DNA of 64,000 bases from Thuidium tamariscinum (GCA_947034885.2 OX344751.2:36321582-36385581); one strand, 5' to 3'. Positions 22,859-35,241 are shown, counted from the first letter of the stretch. Numbers and translations: made by a program. The notes: generated by a model not told the origin, from the sequence alone.

Positions 22859-23844
22859 CCAAGCCCTTTTCTTAATTTAAAGACATCATTGCTTTTGAAG
22901 TGGTAAAGATCTTATAGTTACTAAAGTATAGAAATCTAAATTATACAATCTTGTAGTGTATGTGTTGAAGATGATGTGAATGAAGCTTGAAGTTATTTGG
23001 CCGCTTATATTTCAAGATTATAATGTTTTAGAGTTGAAAAAGAATGTGGAAATTTTCCTAGCAATACATTTGGAGGACAAATTCAATTTTTGGAACCTAC
23101 TCAAATGAAAAAATATGAAACTATAAAGTGATTGAAATCCAATATACGAACACATTGGCAAAAGAAAATGTCATTTAGATGACTCATTGTCATTGTGTCT
23201 ACGAAATGACTCTGAATGTCAAAAAAAGGTAGAGAAGTTGCAAAAAAATAGACTTGAAATTGTACCTCCAACTAAAATGCTTCTCGGTCACTTATTACTT
23301 CTTGGATTGATATGAAATTTTATACATACAAACTTGTCTAGCTAGTATATTTGCCTTTCCAAAATAATTGTCAAAAATGGATATTGTATGAAGAAAAAGC
23401 AAGCTGCCAAAGTCCAATGTAATTCAATAATGTTAGGATTTTAAACTTTGAATTGCTCCCAAACATTCAAAACAACTTCGATTGACAAAATAAACTTTAC
23501 CATAATAATTAGACTTCAAGAGAAACATAATTCAACAATTTTTTTTAAAAACAAATATTGGATGAAGGAGACACTAATTTTCAAAGTTGCAACCATGAAA
23601 TGCAATTTGGTGAATTCAAATTGAACTTTTGAATTTTTGTTGGCATTCAATTGGTGTTGAAAAAAATAGTAGACCTTAGATTGATGTGAAATTCCGTAGT
23701 ACACAAACTAAAAGAGATAGTGTGAATTTCCCACCAAGTTTTATTGAATTCAAACATTGAATGCAAAAGTTAGATGACTTTGCATTGGACTTGAAACTAT
23801 ATTATGTGTGGACACACTTAGAAAGACTTGGCATTTAGGGTTAA
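22859..23844. mobile_element. TTAA-type TIR element, copy of the 44153-45099 element
   Basis: It aligns with 44153-45099 along its length: CATTGCTTTTGAAGTG, AAGTATAGAAATCTA, GATGATGTGAAT, TTCTTGGATTGATATGAAATTT, and TTGGTGAATTCAAATTGAAC. The right end is TTTAGGGTTAA; the left end has decayed to AAGCCCTTTTC. No transposase frame. Confidence 0.75.
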
Positions 23845-23984
23845 CACCCAAGTAAGAGATGCTCTAAAGAAGTACGGAATACCCTGATTGAAATCAAAAT
23901 TGTTGTTTTGTTAGTTGACTACTAGAATCTTTTGGAATATTCTTCAACTATCCTTGATTAATTCTACCAATATCCTTTGCTCTT

Positions 23985-24225
23985 TTTGGTTGATCACCAA
24001 GATCACATTGAGCAAAAGGGTTGTGAATTATAGGCTAATGTCAATTTGTTTCATTGAATCTTGTGCATTTAGATCTGTGCTTCTTGGTTGAGCAGAGGAC
24101 TTACATTTCTAGCAAAAGGGTTTTCTGTTATGATCTGATGTCACGTTGTTTTATTGAATCTTGTGCGTTTAGATCTGTATTTTGGGTTGATCAAAGAACT
24201 TACATTGAGCAAAAGGGTTATGGAC
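23985..24225 (+). repeat. Tandem repeat of about 98 bp, 2.3 units, before the C2 gene
   Basis: The word AGCAAAAGGGTT starts at about 24011, 24111 and 24208. The spacer TTTCATTGAATCTTGTGC..TTTAGATCTGT..TTGGTTGA is repeated. The array lies where the missing first exon of the C2 gene would be expected. Confidence 0.8.
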
Positions 24226-24397
24226 TATATTCCCGGGAGAGAAAGACTGCTGCATTGAAGCTTAAATCGAGCCTCATGAAATCAAAGTCGCATACTCCAT
24301 TCTTCTCTGATCTCGAATTGAACCCTAATCCTGTAGCCTAACTAACTTTGTGTAGATTGGCTCAACTTTACATGACCCAAGTGTTGATCGCCTGCAG

Positions 24398-25745
24398 GAA
24401 AGTCAGATCCGTATGTAATTTTGAGCATTGGAAAGACCGAGAGGAAGAGCAAAACCGCCCAAGGTACTGCTACTCATAACATTGTTGACGAATGCTTAGT
24501 GGTACATAGTGTAGCTGAAGAAAGCGAAGGTGAGCCAGATATAGCTGGCTGGTCTCTTTGTTACTTAAGATTTGAGAGTCTGGGAACTGCAAAGTATTTC
24601 GCTGCTAGCCATTTCCTGCAAGTAACCACTTGACTTGCTTAATAATGTTAGGGCTGTTCACCAACATCAGATCTTAATTTGCAAAGTATTAGCACGTCGA
24701 TGAGATTTCTAACCCTAATTGGTGTGGTTTGAACAGATCAAGCTACCGCTCCTTGAGTCATTCAGCATCGACATTTGGTCTGCAGTTCAAGGGCAAGTCG
24801 CAAGGGGAGCTCAGGATTCATTTGTCATTTGAGGGCGAGGTACTAAAGACCTTGAGTTGCCTTTGTTTGTGCACAATTGCTTCCAATGAGAATGTCCTTC
24901 GGAGGCTTCAGTCGTCTGTGATTTTTGTTGAGGAGAGTTGCATTTTTTTAAATGCTGCCATTTACAGGGTGATCATGAGTCCAAGGGACTGGTTGGGAAG
25001 ATCCATGACTTGTTCGTGGGTGAGAAGAAAGAGGCCCATGAAGAACAAGGAAGAGGAAGGGAAGGAGTCTCATGAGGAGCACCACAAGGACCAGGGTTTG
25101 AAGGAAAAACTTACGGAGAAAATTGAAGGACTGAAGGAAAAAACAGAGGAAACGAACGAAGAGAGTGACAAGAAGGTCCAAGAGAAAAAGGAAGAAGTGG
25201 AAGAGAAAGCAGAAAAGAAGAGAAAAATAAAGAAGGTCAAGAAGGAGAAGTGAGGACTCTTAACTCCTCTCAAGGAGTAGATCCATTGCGGAATAATCAC
25301 ACATTAATCATGTTTGAGCTAAATTTAGCCTTTTAAATCTCTTTTTTGGTGCAGCCTTCATTTGCACCCTGAAATTCTTTTAAAACAAGCATTTAAAAGA
25401 TACAAGATGCTCTGTCCGTTTTGTAGTGTAGCTGAACTGCAGCTTATTTCATAGTCTAGTTGCACTATTGATTTAGATTATTTCAATTTCAGTTTCAGTT
25501 TAGGGACTTGGGCTCTCACTTCATTTTCAGATGGACTGTAGCTTGCTGCAATTGGACATTTGGCAGCCAACAAAAAATGGCCGGGCACTAACAAAGTGGT
25601 ATGACTGATATATGACAGGTCGAAGGAATCTGAAGATGAAGGATCATCGAGCTCAAGTGACAGTGAGAGCGATAAGGAGAGTGTCAAGGAGGATGACACG
25701 GAGGCGCAGAATGATTTAGAGAGTAGAACGTCGTCGAATCTATGA
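24398..25745 (+). pseudogene. C2-domain protein with Lys/Glu-rich and Ser/Asp-rich tail, damaged
   Basis: C2 domains bind membranes, often with calcium. Exon 24398-24463 gives KSDPYVILSIGKTERKSKT, a classic C2 strand pair. Exon 24737-24839 ends GELRIHLSFEGE. An exon from 24968 gives GDHESKGLVGKIHDLFVGEKK. The tail to 25249 (KEKLTEKIEGLKEKTEE) joins in phase to 25619-25745 (SKESEDEGSSSSSDSES...SSNL, stop). Problems: no first exon with a start is visible; exon 24737-24839 shows C2-like pieces in different frames and does not fit the preceding phase; and the frame changes by one base near 25045-25055. Either the gene is decaying or the region holds assembly errors. The acidic/basic tail remains open, which is curious for a dead gene. 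Confidence 0.6.
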
Positions 25746-27177
25746 AGGGGAGCCACTATTCGTGAAATGCATACAACGTACCAGCATGCCCACACTGTCT
25801 GACGTTTTTTGGGCCCAGTGACAATTGAGATCACGAATAAATCTGCAAAACTCTTTGTAATGTCCACAGTGCTGTATGAGTAGATTATCGCATAGCCAGA
25901 TGCAGACTCGGTGTTGGCTTGATCCCACCGCGACCTGCACAAATGAAAACGAGACGACACAGATCGAGATGGGCACTTTTTTATTTTTGTTTTTTGAAAA
26001 GAACGTCTTCCGCACTTGCAGAGCTAGCAAACAAGAAATTGTGGTCAGCTGATCGATTGCATTGTGAGAGGCACTTGCAAGCTGTCAAACAAATTAGTAC
26101 TGCAGACACTGATCGAGATAGGCATAGAATAAATTTATTAGCTTTATTTGGCGATAAAGACGGCGTGTAGCTTGGTGGTGTCTTGATTAACCAATTAATT
26201 TTTTATTTTTGGCGTTCGGCAGGCTTCATAGGGGCCCAAGAGGACATGAACAGTAGTTTTTTGTTTTCATTTTATTTTAGTGACCTTTCATGTTGAGTTG
26301 CAAAGAGTCTCCAATTGAGTTTTTAGTCTAACTAATGTTTGTTTTTATATAGTTGAGAAGTACTTAGAGAAAACGGATGACAAAATTTGCCATTTTAGTG
26401 TATTTTGAGAAATTGACAAAATCTGAAATTTCTCTTTGAAAATGACATTTTCTGAGTTAGAGCCCAACTAATGAAATGAAGGTCCTCTCCTCCAGTTTCT
26501 ACTCCAATTGAAAATTTGTGAAAATTTGTAAAATGAATATTTTATTGTGGTTTGCACTTTGGCTGTATTTTTAATGTCCATTACTTTCTAATTATAGATG
26601 TATACGGTAAATTAATTTACACCATGATGATTTTCACTGTAATGTTCGCACATGGTGAAATTTTCAAATTTTTTGAGGTTATTTTCTATTTGATATGATT
26701 TTTCCTTCATTTTTCCTTCAAAAAATTTCAGAAAATACAATTTTCCTGAAAAAAATCTGAAATTTCTTCGAAGTACAGAGAACATGTAGTTTCATCTTTG
26801 AAAAATAAAAATAAAAATTTTCATACACATCTGATTACAAAATGGCAACAAATTGAGTGGTAGAGAGTGTGGGCTGAAACCAGTGGTTATAGGCCCGGCA
26901 TTTCAGGGTTAAGGGTCTTCACACTTATGGCCGAAGGTTGAGAGTCCATCTGTTTCCACCAATCAAATTTCAAGAAATCATGAGTTCAGCCTCTTGACCC
27001 TTCACACTATGCTAGACAAACCAAAATTTATAAAAATTTGATGGCCCCAATATTGCCTACACAGCAACCAAATGCTTACATGGTGACGGACTCTCAATTA
27101 GAGTTTGACTTGAGTAAAATTGGAGGCCCAAACTCTAGTTGAGAGGTTGTAGGGGTTTTTTCATTAAAAATCATAAT
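25746..27177. other. AT-rich intergenic DNA, nothing firm
   Basis: Positions 26850-27170 have a less AT-rich composition and look like part of a dispersed element, but I could not pair its ends. The 83-codon frame at 25919-26170 has no recognisable motif. Confidence 0.4.
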
Positions 27178-28105
27178 TTAATCCCTAAAGGTCAGAGACT
27201 ATGTCTGCACCAAAAACACACCAAAACTGCCATTTCTACTTCAAGCACCAAATTTTTGAAAAAAAAATTTTTAGACACATGTAACTATAAGATCTTATAG
27301 TACACTTGAGTGAAAAGATGTGGAAAAATTTCAGAATTTTTTGCTGTATAGATTGCAAGATATTAGCATTTGAATTGACAAAAATCCTTTTTTTGTCCTT
27401 GCAAAAAAGAAGGCAGCTGCACTTCACAAGGTCACATTTCTATGAAAAAATGTCCAAAATGGTGGTGCTTCTTTGGATTAATTCTTCACGGCAAGTTGGC
27501 TATATGCTCAAAAAATTTCGCATCATTTGGAATTGTACATTATTTAGGAAAAAATTAATAAGTAGAAAGAAGTAGAGAATGATTCAAAATACTAAATTGT
27601 TAAAATTTTATTTATAGAATAAAAAATGTCAATCCCAATGGTTGTAATGTTGTGACAAAGAATCAACATCCCAAGTTTTAATTTTCTTTCAAAAATATTT
27701 AAAATTGAGGAAAATAAAGGCTTTCAAGGTTTATTTCAAAATAGAGAATCCATAATCACCTGCAAACTAAATCTCTTTATAAATTTCATCTCATAAATCA
27801 AAATGGAGTGATTCAAAGCTTTCTGCATATATGTACATCTAAAAAACCAATTTCAAATTTTGAATTTTGAAAAAAAAAATTTATAAGAAATTTTTGGATT
27901 GCCTGCCAACCAATGAAAACTACATATCATGCAATAACTTTTGACCATGTAGTCAAAAGTTATGAAAATTGTCAGGCCTTAAAGCTACTCCTTTGGCACA
28001 TGTTGTGTAAAAATTTCAATGAAAAAAAATAAAAACTCCATCTGTAGTGAGCTGCCCAAAATTGCTATGTTGCCGAAAAACACAATTTGGTCTTCTAGGG
28101 GTTAA
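27178..28105. mobile_element. TTAA-flanked TIR element, copy of the 52712-53622 element
   Basis: The left end is TTAATCCCTAAAGG and the right end CTAGGGGTTAA. It aligns with 52712-53622 across the interior: AGATTGCA..ATATCAG, CAAGTTGGCTA, CATTTGGAATTGTACA, ATGCAATAACTTTT and ACCATGTAGTCAAAAGT. The two copies have short open frames with similar peptides (QVGYML and IIWNCT), but each is only 65-89 codons and resembles no transposase, so I treat this as shared ancestry rather than coding. Confidence 0.8.
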
Positions 28106-28130
28106 TAAGATCTCAATCATTAGATTGGTA

Positions 28131-28340
28131 TAGGTTTGGACTTTGGGCTTGCCATGTGAAGCTTTACACTCTAGTTGTCCAAGTTGAAAGGATGTGGGAG
28201 TTCATTTCCAAAGGTTTGGAGCATTTAAACTTGGTCTTTGGAGACTTCACAATATAGCCATTCAAGTTAAGAGGCCTTGGGAGTTCATTTCCAAAGGTTT
28301 GGACTTTGCGCTTGGCCTTTGAAGGCTTCACACTATGATC
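28131..28340 (+). repeat. Tandem repeat of about 82 bp, 2.6 units
   Basis: The unit starts GGTTTGGA, runs through a CTTCACA..ATAG block and CAAGTTGAAAGG, and ends GGGAGTTCATTTCCAAA. The last 17 bases are identical in the two complete units. Confidence 0.75.
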
Positions 28341-28465
28341 AGCCAAAGATTTTAAATCCTATTTTTTATTGCTTTATAATAGCCCATTTTTTTGGACTCT
28401 CACCAAAATTTAGGTCATTTACTTGCACGGCCTCTCGATTTGAACGACCATGGTGTGAAGTGGCC

Positions 28466-28850
28466 TTAAGGTAAGAGGTCCTATAATGGACCATCTAAGG
28501 GCTGAAACAGAATTTCAGGAAGGTAAGACTTCTAAAAATATTTTTCAGTAAATTTTCCTTGAAAGACAAGTAGAATTGACAATTAACTCAAGTCGTTTTA
28601 TATTTTTTTTGAGCTTTTTTGAATTAGTTATCAAATTTTGAAGTTGAAAGGGCATAGGGCTCTAAAATGGTGCCCTAGCTAAAATGTACACTGTCAGTAC
28701 ACTACTGAAGGCTATGAAAAAGCAACATGTACAAGTACTGTACATTTAAGTACACTACTGAAGGCTATGAAAAAGCAACATGTACAAGTACTGTACATTT
28801 AAGATAGGGCACCATTTCAGAACCCGCTCCATTTAAGAGCCTTCTACCTT
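28466..28850. mobile_element. MITE with TTAAGGTA ends and internal duplication
   Basis: The left end is TTAAGGTAAGAGG and the right end CTTCTACCTTAA. It aligns with 60803-61128 and with a truncated copy at 63490-63587; shared landmarks are CCATCTAAGGGC, ATTTTTCAGTAAATTTT and GAAAGACAAGTAGAAT. It holds a 53-bp exact tandem duplication (28696-28801) containing AGTACACTACTGAAGG and ACATGTACAAGTACTGTACA. The other full copy has a single diverged version. Confidence 0.75.
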
Positions 28851-30023
28851 AATTAACACAGACTTGGCCGAAGATTAGCGCCTTGGCTGCCGGCTGCCGG
28901 CCGTCAGCCTTGTGAACGGACACGCGCGTGCTGCTGCTCACGTCGCTGCGTCCTGGTTGTCGAAGTTCTGGCACGTACTGCATGTCGCCCACCAAGGACG
29001 TGGTGATGGGCGTGCCGCTACAGCTCTTGTCGTTTGAATGTCTCGATCTTGGCCGCCTCTACGACGACGAAGCTGCTGCTCACCATCGTGCAGCACTGAC
29101 ACACCCACCACGCCGCTTGCTGGGATCGATCTGCGCGATGATGACGATCGATGCATCAGATATGTCAAATTGTTAACAACCTCTTTGGAAAGGCTGAATA
29201 AATCGCCAGACACATGAATTTATGTCGGCGATCGAGTAACTACTGAGTTGGCCGGATTGAAATTCTCGCAGAGAGACCGACACTCAGACTGCTGATCGCA
29301 GCTGTGAAGCCAAAGCGATGCAATGTGATGCACGTGCAGAGTGACAAAGTTACCAGGCACTCAATTTAATTTATACAAGTTCCAACAGGAGCAAGATAGT
29401 GCAGATGGCATGGGTTTCCAGATGTCGACGAGGATGTTGACTTCTTGGAACCATGAAGATTGGGAACAATGCGTAACCAGCGACGTCCCGTAGAAATCAT
29501 CTGGGAGCGTTGTGACCTCCAACATCATGACCATATATACACTCGAAAACATCCTGTAATTGCAAAGAAAACATGTGAGTGCGTTTAAGAGCCCAATTGT
29601 TCGCCAAAGGCACACAGTTAAGTGTAATTATCCTACTTGCTTTTTTCTGAGAAGTAACGACCTGGAATACTGACATCCTTCAGTATCAAGCATGGATTCC
29701 GTCTGATTGATTGCCAGTAAATTGCAGGCTTCTTATCCATTGCACGAGACAAGTCAGAGATTTCTGGGCAACAGCAGTTCCAAAGAAAAGATGATGGCAA
29801 CCATGACCATTGACCACCTCATAGGTAGGGAAAAAATTCTAGGGCTAAACTTTGGCCATGATATGTTTGGGTCCTTGCTATACCGAACGAGCATATTGAT
29901 CACTCACCTACACTGTGATCAATAGTCAGACATACTACTCCGAATGAACGCAAGAAAAAGGGTAAAACGGGCCTTCTGTGTACATTCAGTCATGAATTGA
30001 TAAAAGGATTCCTTTGCTCTCTA
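28851..30023. other. Intergenic DNA with a GC-rich patch, no gene recognised
   Basis: Positions 28865-29110 are markedly GC-rich and have open frames on both strands (82 and 91 codons), but no motif I recognise. Exon-like stretches occur at about 29361-29615 (minus; DDFYGTSLVTHC) and 29725-29824 (plus; acceptor-like TTGCAG then ASYPLHETSQRFLGN, then a donor). They may be remnants of real genes. I cannot name them. Confidence 0.3.
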
Positions 30024-30629
30024 TGGTAGGATGCTCAAAAACTGTGCGTGTTCTTGCAATCGTTCAGTAGGGGGCTGTGAAATTGACTCTTGACACTGGA
30101 GAAAAAAACTGTGGATTACTTTGGAGCATGATAGATTTCATTTACACTTCTTCAGAGGATAGTTTTAGAGCTACAAGGGGTTCATTTTTAACTAAGTGAA
30201 TAGGTGTCTACTAATTTTATTCAAAATAAAAATTAGTTGTTGAACTACCTTCTTTCAAATGATAAAAAATCTGAAAGAATGATGAATTCAATCATTCATT
30301 TCAGTTTTAGAAAGAAATGCATTTAGAAACCATATCAATTACTTTTGACATGTTGCAATGGTAGTTTTTAAACAAAGCCTGATTTTTTTCAAAACTTGGC
30401 ATGCATGGGTTTCCAAGGGCCTACTGGTCACAATTAGGGCCCTATGACAGATTGTGTTTGAAAATTCATAACTAATTCAATAATGCTTCAAAAAATATGA
30501 AACAACTTGTGTTAGATTCATCCTCTATTTCTCTTCAACTGAAAAATCAGCTAAAAATATTTCCATCAAAGGAAATACATGAAAAAGGCATATCAGTTCT
30601 TAAATGAGCGGTTTTTGAGCATACTACCA
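30024..30629. mobile_element. TIR element, about 606 bp, TA-flanked
   Basis: The left end is TGGTAGGATGCTCAAAAAC and the right end GTTTTTGAGCATACTACCA. The outer dinucleotide on both sides is TA, as for Tc1/mariner and some other superfamilies. No coding frame. Confidence 0.8.
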
Positions 30630-30719
30630 TACTTAATCTCCAACTATGGCCATCTTCTCCACGAATGATCTGAGGACACTTCCTCCATTGGCTTGTAAAC
30701 TGGATCCACTATTGTAGCT

Positions 30720-31113
<394 letters not shown>

Positions 31114-31492
31114 TCACCCCTGCGACATCACCCACGCCGCAGGTCAAAATCCGTCAAATCCCTCCGCTTCTAAAACGCACAATCGAATGAAAACGAACAC
31201 AAAAAGCTCTGCCTCATCAGCACCAACTCGCAAATTTAACACTAACAAGATAACAATCCGTTCCATCCTACAAAGCTCAGCCATTAAAAAAACAGTACGT
31301 GCGCATGATCACAAACACAAAAAACTCTACACAATCACTGTCGCCACCACAATCCACCGGAATCAAATTCGTCACTCCCAAGGTGGCATCCGTGGAATCC
31401 CAGCAGCCACACCGTTTAAATAGACAAAAAAACATAAAACACAAACGCAGAGAGCCCTCCACCATCATCATAATTCAAAATTCGGCCAATTG

Positions 31493-31975
31493 TCAAAAAA
31501 TTAACAGACTTCGCCAAGCAAAAGAAACAGGAGAGACTAGACCTAGCTCAATCAAATCTTATGCAACCGAAACTTGAGTCCCGACTCAAGTGATCGGAAC
31601 GCAACCTCGTTTTGTATTCCCCGGTAAGCTACGATACTTGAGCAATTGGACTCTCCCAGGGGTCGTTGAAAAAGCGAGAACAGCAAGAGACAAGGGTGTC
31701 GACTCGAGCACACAATTGGTTGTCGATCTACAGATATTAAACAGAATTCGCCAAATTTTATAGAACGGAAAGAAACTCGAACAAGACTAGCTCAAAAAAC
31801 TTACGCGAACAAAGCTTGATGAGTCCCAACTTACATATTCAAAGAAAGCCACCTCGTTTTCGTTTCCCCAAGTGAGCTACATGAGCAATCAGCCACTCAT
31901 CATTCCCCCGGGGTTCGTTAAAAAGGCGAGAACAGCAAGCGACAAGGGAACTCGAGCATACACAATCGATGAGAG
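31493..31975 (+). repeat. Diverged tandem duplication of about 235 bp
   Basis: Two units share TTAA(C)AGA.TTCGCCAA, AACTCGAACAAGACTAGCTC-like text, CACCTCGTTTTCGT/CAACCTCGTTTTGT, GGGGTTCGTTAAAAAGGCGA/GGGGTCGTTGAAAAAGCGA, GAGAACAGCAAG and CGACAAGGG. Unit 1 is about 31493-31730 and unit 2 about 31745-31975. On the minus strand each unit contains GTAAGTT-like donor sequence upstream of the GAPDH fragment, so this could be its old leader. Confidence 0.7.
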
Positions 31976-31987
31976 GCTGGCGATTGA

Positions 31988-32362
31988 TCAATGGCGAGGA
32001 AGAGAGGAGTTGGCGATGGCGTCGACGGCGTAACGGGAACGACAACGAGCTTGGGAATCGACGGGAGACAACCGACGGCAGTTGGGGAAGACGGGTGGTC
32101 GGGCAGCGGGCAGCGGGCAGTGAGGAGAAAGAATCTGGCCACATGAACATGCTTGTGACACTTGGGAAGCTGTGGAGCGGGGATGAACGAATGAATGCGG
32201 CGACCCTGATGCTCCTCTGGATTGGGCTTTAGGGGAATGGGGGGCCCTTGGGGGCCGCACCTGGCTTAGGAAATTGATGCCAATCGTGGGATTGGTGGTG
32301 TGTCCCTGTCCCTTTGCATGGAGCTGCATCTGCTCGAGGAAGTTCATGCAACGGTGAAGCAC
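31988..32362 (-). CDS. Doubtful open frame in GC-rich DNA
   Basis: A 124-codon minus-strand frame (internal ATG giving MNFLEQMQLHAKGQ) and a plus-strand frame at 31969-32232 overlap in the same GC-rich patch. Neither shows a known motif. High GC alone lengthens frames. Listed because the composition differs from the surroundings; it may be a leader or first exon tied to the GAPDH remnant. Confidence 0.15.
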   Translation of the reverse strand: MLHRCMNFLEQMQLHAKGQGHTTNPTIGINFLSQVRPPRAPHSPKAQSRGASGSPHSFVHPRSTASQVSQACSCGQILSPHCPLPAARPPVFPNCRRLSPVDSQARCRSRYAVDAIANSSLPRH

Positions 32363-32399
32363 CCATTTATTTCAGTGTATCCATAGTTTGATGCTAGAG

Positions 32400-32715
32400 T
32401 TTCTTTCAAAGTGTCCCCAATAGTACCTTGAAACTTTAGTTGTGGTTGGTGGGCTCTCATTATTTTAAATTTTGGTGTGAGAATTAAGGTAAATTTACTA
32501 GGAGTGCAAATTTAGGTGCTCTACTAAGTCCTACTTTGAAAATTCACAGAAATTAGATGTCTTGTCCAAAAATTCTATTTTTTTTTTAATTCATGATTTT
32601 CAGTTGCCAATACTGCAAAAATATTCTTTGTAGGAAAAGGTGCCTCCAACTATGCTGAAACTACTAACACTAGCAGGAATGGGTGCTTCTACCTTAACCC
32701 TAAAACATCTCAATC
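32400..32715. mobile_element. Degenerate copy of the TAAGGAA MITE
   Basis: It shares AATTCATGATTTTCA, GCCAATACTG.AAAAATATT and GCCTCCAACTATGCTGAA with 18664-19020. The ends have decayed. Confidence 0.6.
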
Positions 32716-33493
32716 TTTTTTTGAATTTTTGTGCATTATTGCTTATAGCTTTGTATAGATATATAGTTTTTCAGAATTTAATGAATTTGGTCATTAAGAA
32801 AGGTTGTCTTTTCTAGATTCAAGTATTACATTTGATATATGAGAAGTTAATTGGATGAAACAGTGCCTTGAAGCCCTATGTTCAAAATATGGACATCAAA
32901 GTGTTTTAAGGTTAACCATGTGAGATTGGTGGGCAAAGTTAGAAGGGAGAGTTAGAGGGTTTGAGGAGGGGGTTTTGAACAACATTTCACTTGATCTAAC
33001 ACATTTGAGCCTCTTTGCCACTATCCTCTACATTTCCATCTATATAACAAAGTCAGCAAACTAATACATAGCCAAAAAACTATGGGTCTATGCGAACAAT
33101 TGCACTTCTACATAAACCTAATAGATGTAAAGTAATTGAGTAAGAATTTCACACATATTGATTCCCTTCGAGTGTAACCATTCTTTACCAATGGGATTGT
33201 TTATTAATTTTGGTGAAACTTTAAATCCTCCTTTTGTTGGGAAGACAATCAATGGAATCTTCTTGTCTTCTGGTACTTTTTTTATCCACCAATCTCATAT
33301 GGTAGGAGTGCTTATATGCCATAATTTAGCCTTTATATCATTCAATATGTTAATCTTCATGCACCTTCTCATCACATTGAATCTCTGTCTCTATTGATAA
33401 AGTTTAATTGTATATAGAATGTTCCATATATACCATCTATCAGAGCATGATGGCCATCTAGGTATTGTAATGCCTTCTAATACAACAAGCTAG
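32716..33493. other. AT-rich intergenic DNA, nothing recognised
   Basis: The longest frame (79 codons, 33158-33397) has no motif I recognise. No terminal repeats found. Confidence 0.45.
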
Positions 33494-33700
33494 TATGTGA
33501 TTATAAAAGTGTGAGCATGTGAGCCTTGAGCATATATACATCATGCAACCATTGAAGGCGTTTATAACATAATCACCTATAATATAGGTATATATAGTAT
33601 ATACAGACTATTAACATAGAAGGTTACTATAATATAGACACTCATATCATAGGTATATAGTCTTTTAGGCTCATAGGCTCACACTTTTTATGCTCACATA
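33494..33700. mobile_element. MITE with GTGTGAGC ends
   Basis: The left end is TATGTGATTATAAAAGTGTG followed by AGC, and the right end its imperfect inverse (CACACTTTTTATGCTCACAT). It is about 207 bp, rich in ATATAGGTAT words. Text at 55838-56035 looks like a distant relative. Confidence 0.65.
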
Positions 33701-34799
33701 ATAGCAATCCTCCCTTCTAATAAGCCTTTGGTAGAATTTGCACCCTATTGTAGCTTTTCTAATAAAGCACCCCTTGCCAAAATACCCCCATACTACTTTG
33801 TCGTTACTAGCACAAACAAAAAGTCAATATATTGCTTCTAAATCATCAATTATGTGGAATCATAGTGCCTAACAATGGAGATTTGAGCTTTGTCTACACC
33901 TCCAAAAGCCAACAACAACCATTCCGACATGTTGTTTTTGATGCCTAGGTGGTTACACTTGTATAAAGCCCAAACAATGACAATGCATGCTACTAAATGT
34001 TATGTTGTAGCACTACTAAGCTAACTAATTTTTCCTTTTAATAAATGAAAACATTTTTGTCCGACAAAGAAATAAAGATCTTCATTGTATTTATTATACA
34101 CAATTCTGTTGGCTTGAGGCCAAATGGGTGGAAGCTTTGAATTACAGCTCCATGTTGCATTAACACTAAGACTTATAAAATTTAAAATAATTATGAAAAC
34201 CTAATCATTGGAAGCTATATTCAAAAAACTCTCATTTAAAATCTTGAAAATGTATATTTTGTTGTAGTTTAAAGTTTAGGGTCTATAAACAATCTTCAAA
34301 ATATTGAATTGAATTTTGAAGTCCTACAATATAATTATCCTACAAGTCATCAAATGGAGTCTTTCATTTATTCCATATTTGAATCCTTATTCTAAGTCAC
34401 ATTTGAACTTTGCTTCATGTTGTAAATATTTTGTTTGAGATGTCATCAAGACATAATTGCTTGAACTTAAGCCACATTGAATTGTCTTCTCACTTTGTTG
34501 GAACTTTCACTTCAACTCATACAACTTTGAGCCACTATAATTGCATGCACTCAAAAGATTTGAGCACCATTAAAGGTGAATAAACACTTTTACACCTTTT
34601 TTTATATTTATCACAAAGATAAGAAAATCAAATATCTAATAACACTTTCAATAGTCAAGAATTAAAAAATAGCTCCATCAATTCATTTAGAACGCTCTTT
34701 TTTTAGATTTTACTTTCTTGGCATGACCTTAGAACAATGGTAGTTGACTCAAAATAACATGTAGAGGGAATAGTCTTTGCAATAGTCTATCACCATTCA
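33701..34799. other. AT-rich intergenic DNA, nothing recognised
   Basis: No gene, RNA or paired terminal repeat could be supported here. Confidence 0.45.
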
Positions 34800-34941
34800 T
34801 TGCAAGAGAATGAGGTGTTTTAAGAGTATATGTACTTTTAGTAAATTTTTGTTATAAATTGCCTTAAATGTCATTACTTATAATCTTATCACTAAAACTA
34901 TACTTAAAAATTCACTTAAAACACCCCTTTCTCTTGTAGTG
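34800..34941. mobile_element. CACTA-type MITE, 142 bp
   Basis: The left end GCAAGAGAATGAGGTGTTTT matches the inverse of the right end (AAAACACCCCTTTCTCTTG then TAGTG). The body matches 4597-4717 and, more loosely, 11180-11391. Confidence 0.75.
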
Positions 34942-34980
34942 ATTGAAATGAGACTATAAAATTCACATTAAAAGAAATCT

Positions 34981-35241
34981 GAGGGCATTATAGGGCTGTT
35001 TCGGGTCTGTTTCCAAAACAGCTCCCAATGCCGCTGACCGCTGTTAGGCCGACTTTTATCAAAAAATAAAAAATAAATTAAAAAAATAAAAAATTTGGGT
35101 CCTGAAATATGAAAATAAGTCCAAAAAGAAATTTGAATTTTTTTTTATTACGTGGTAGTGTCCTGACTACGTAGGAGTCGAGTTCACAGGGCAGAAACTA
35201 CGTTCCCGCAGTCCAGGAACCCACAGTCTCCTAATGCCCTC
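34981..35241. mobile_element. MITE, 261 bp, with GAGGGCATTA ends
   Basis: The left end is GAGGGCATTA and the right end TAATGCCCTC. Inner text (CTGTTTCCAAAACAGC, CACAGTCTCC) resembles 17816-18076, and both have an AT-only centre. Confidence 0.7.

Noticed and set aside
25478-25960. A 160-codon minus-strand frame rich in SLSLSL.
   Set aside because: It is the antisense of the Ser/Glu-rich tail exon of the C2 gene.
28928-29213. Overlapping 82- and 91-codon frames on opposite strands in a GC-rich patch.
   Set aside because: High GC lengthens frames on both strands, and neither contains a motif I can recognise.
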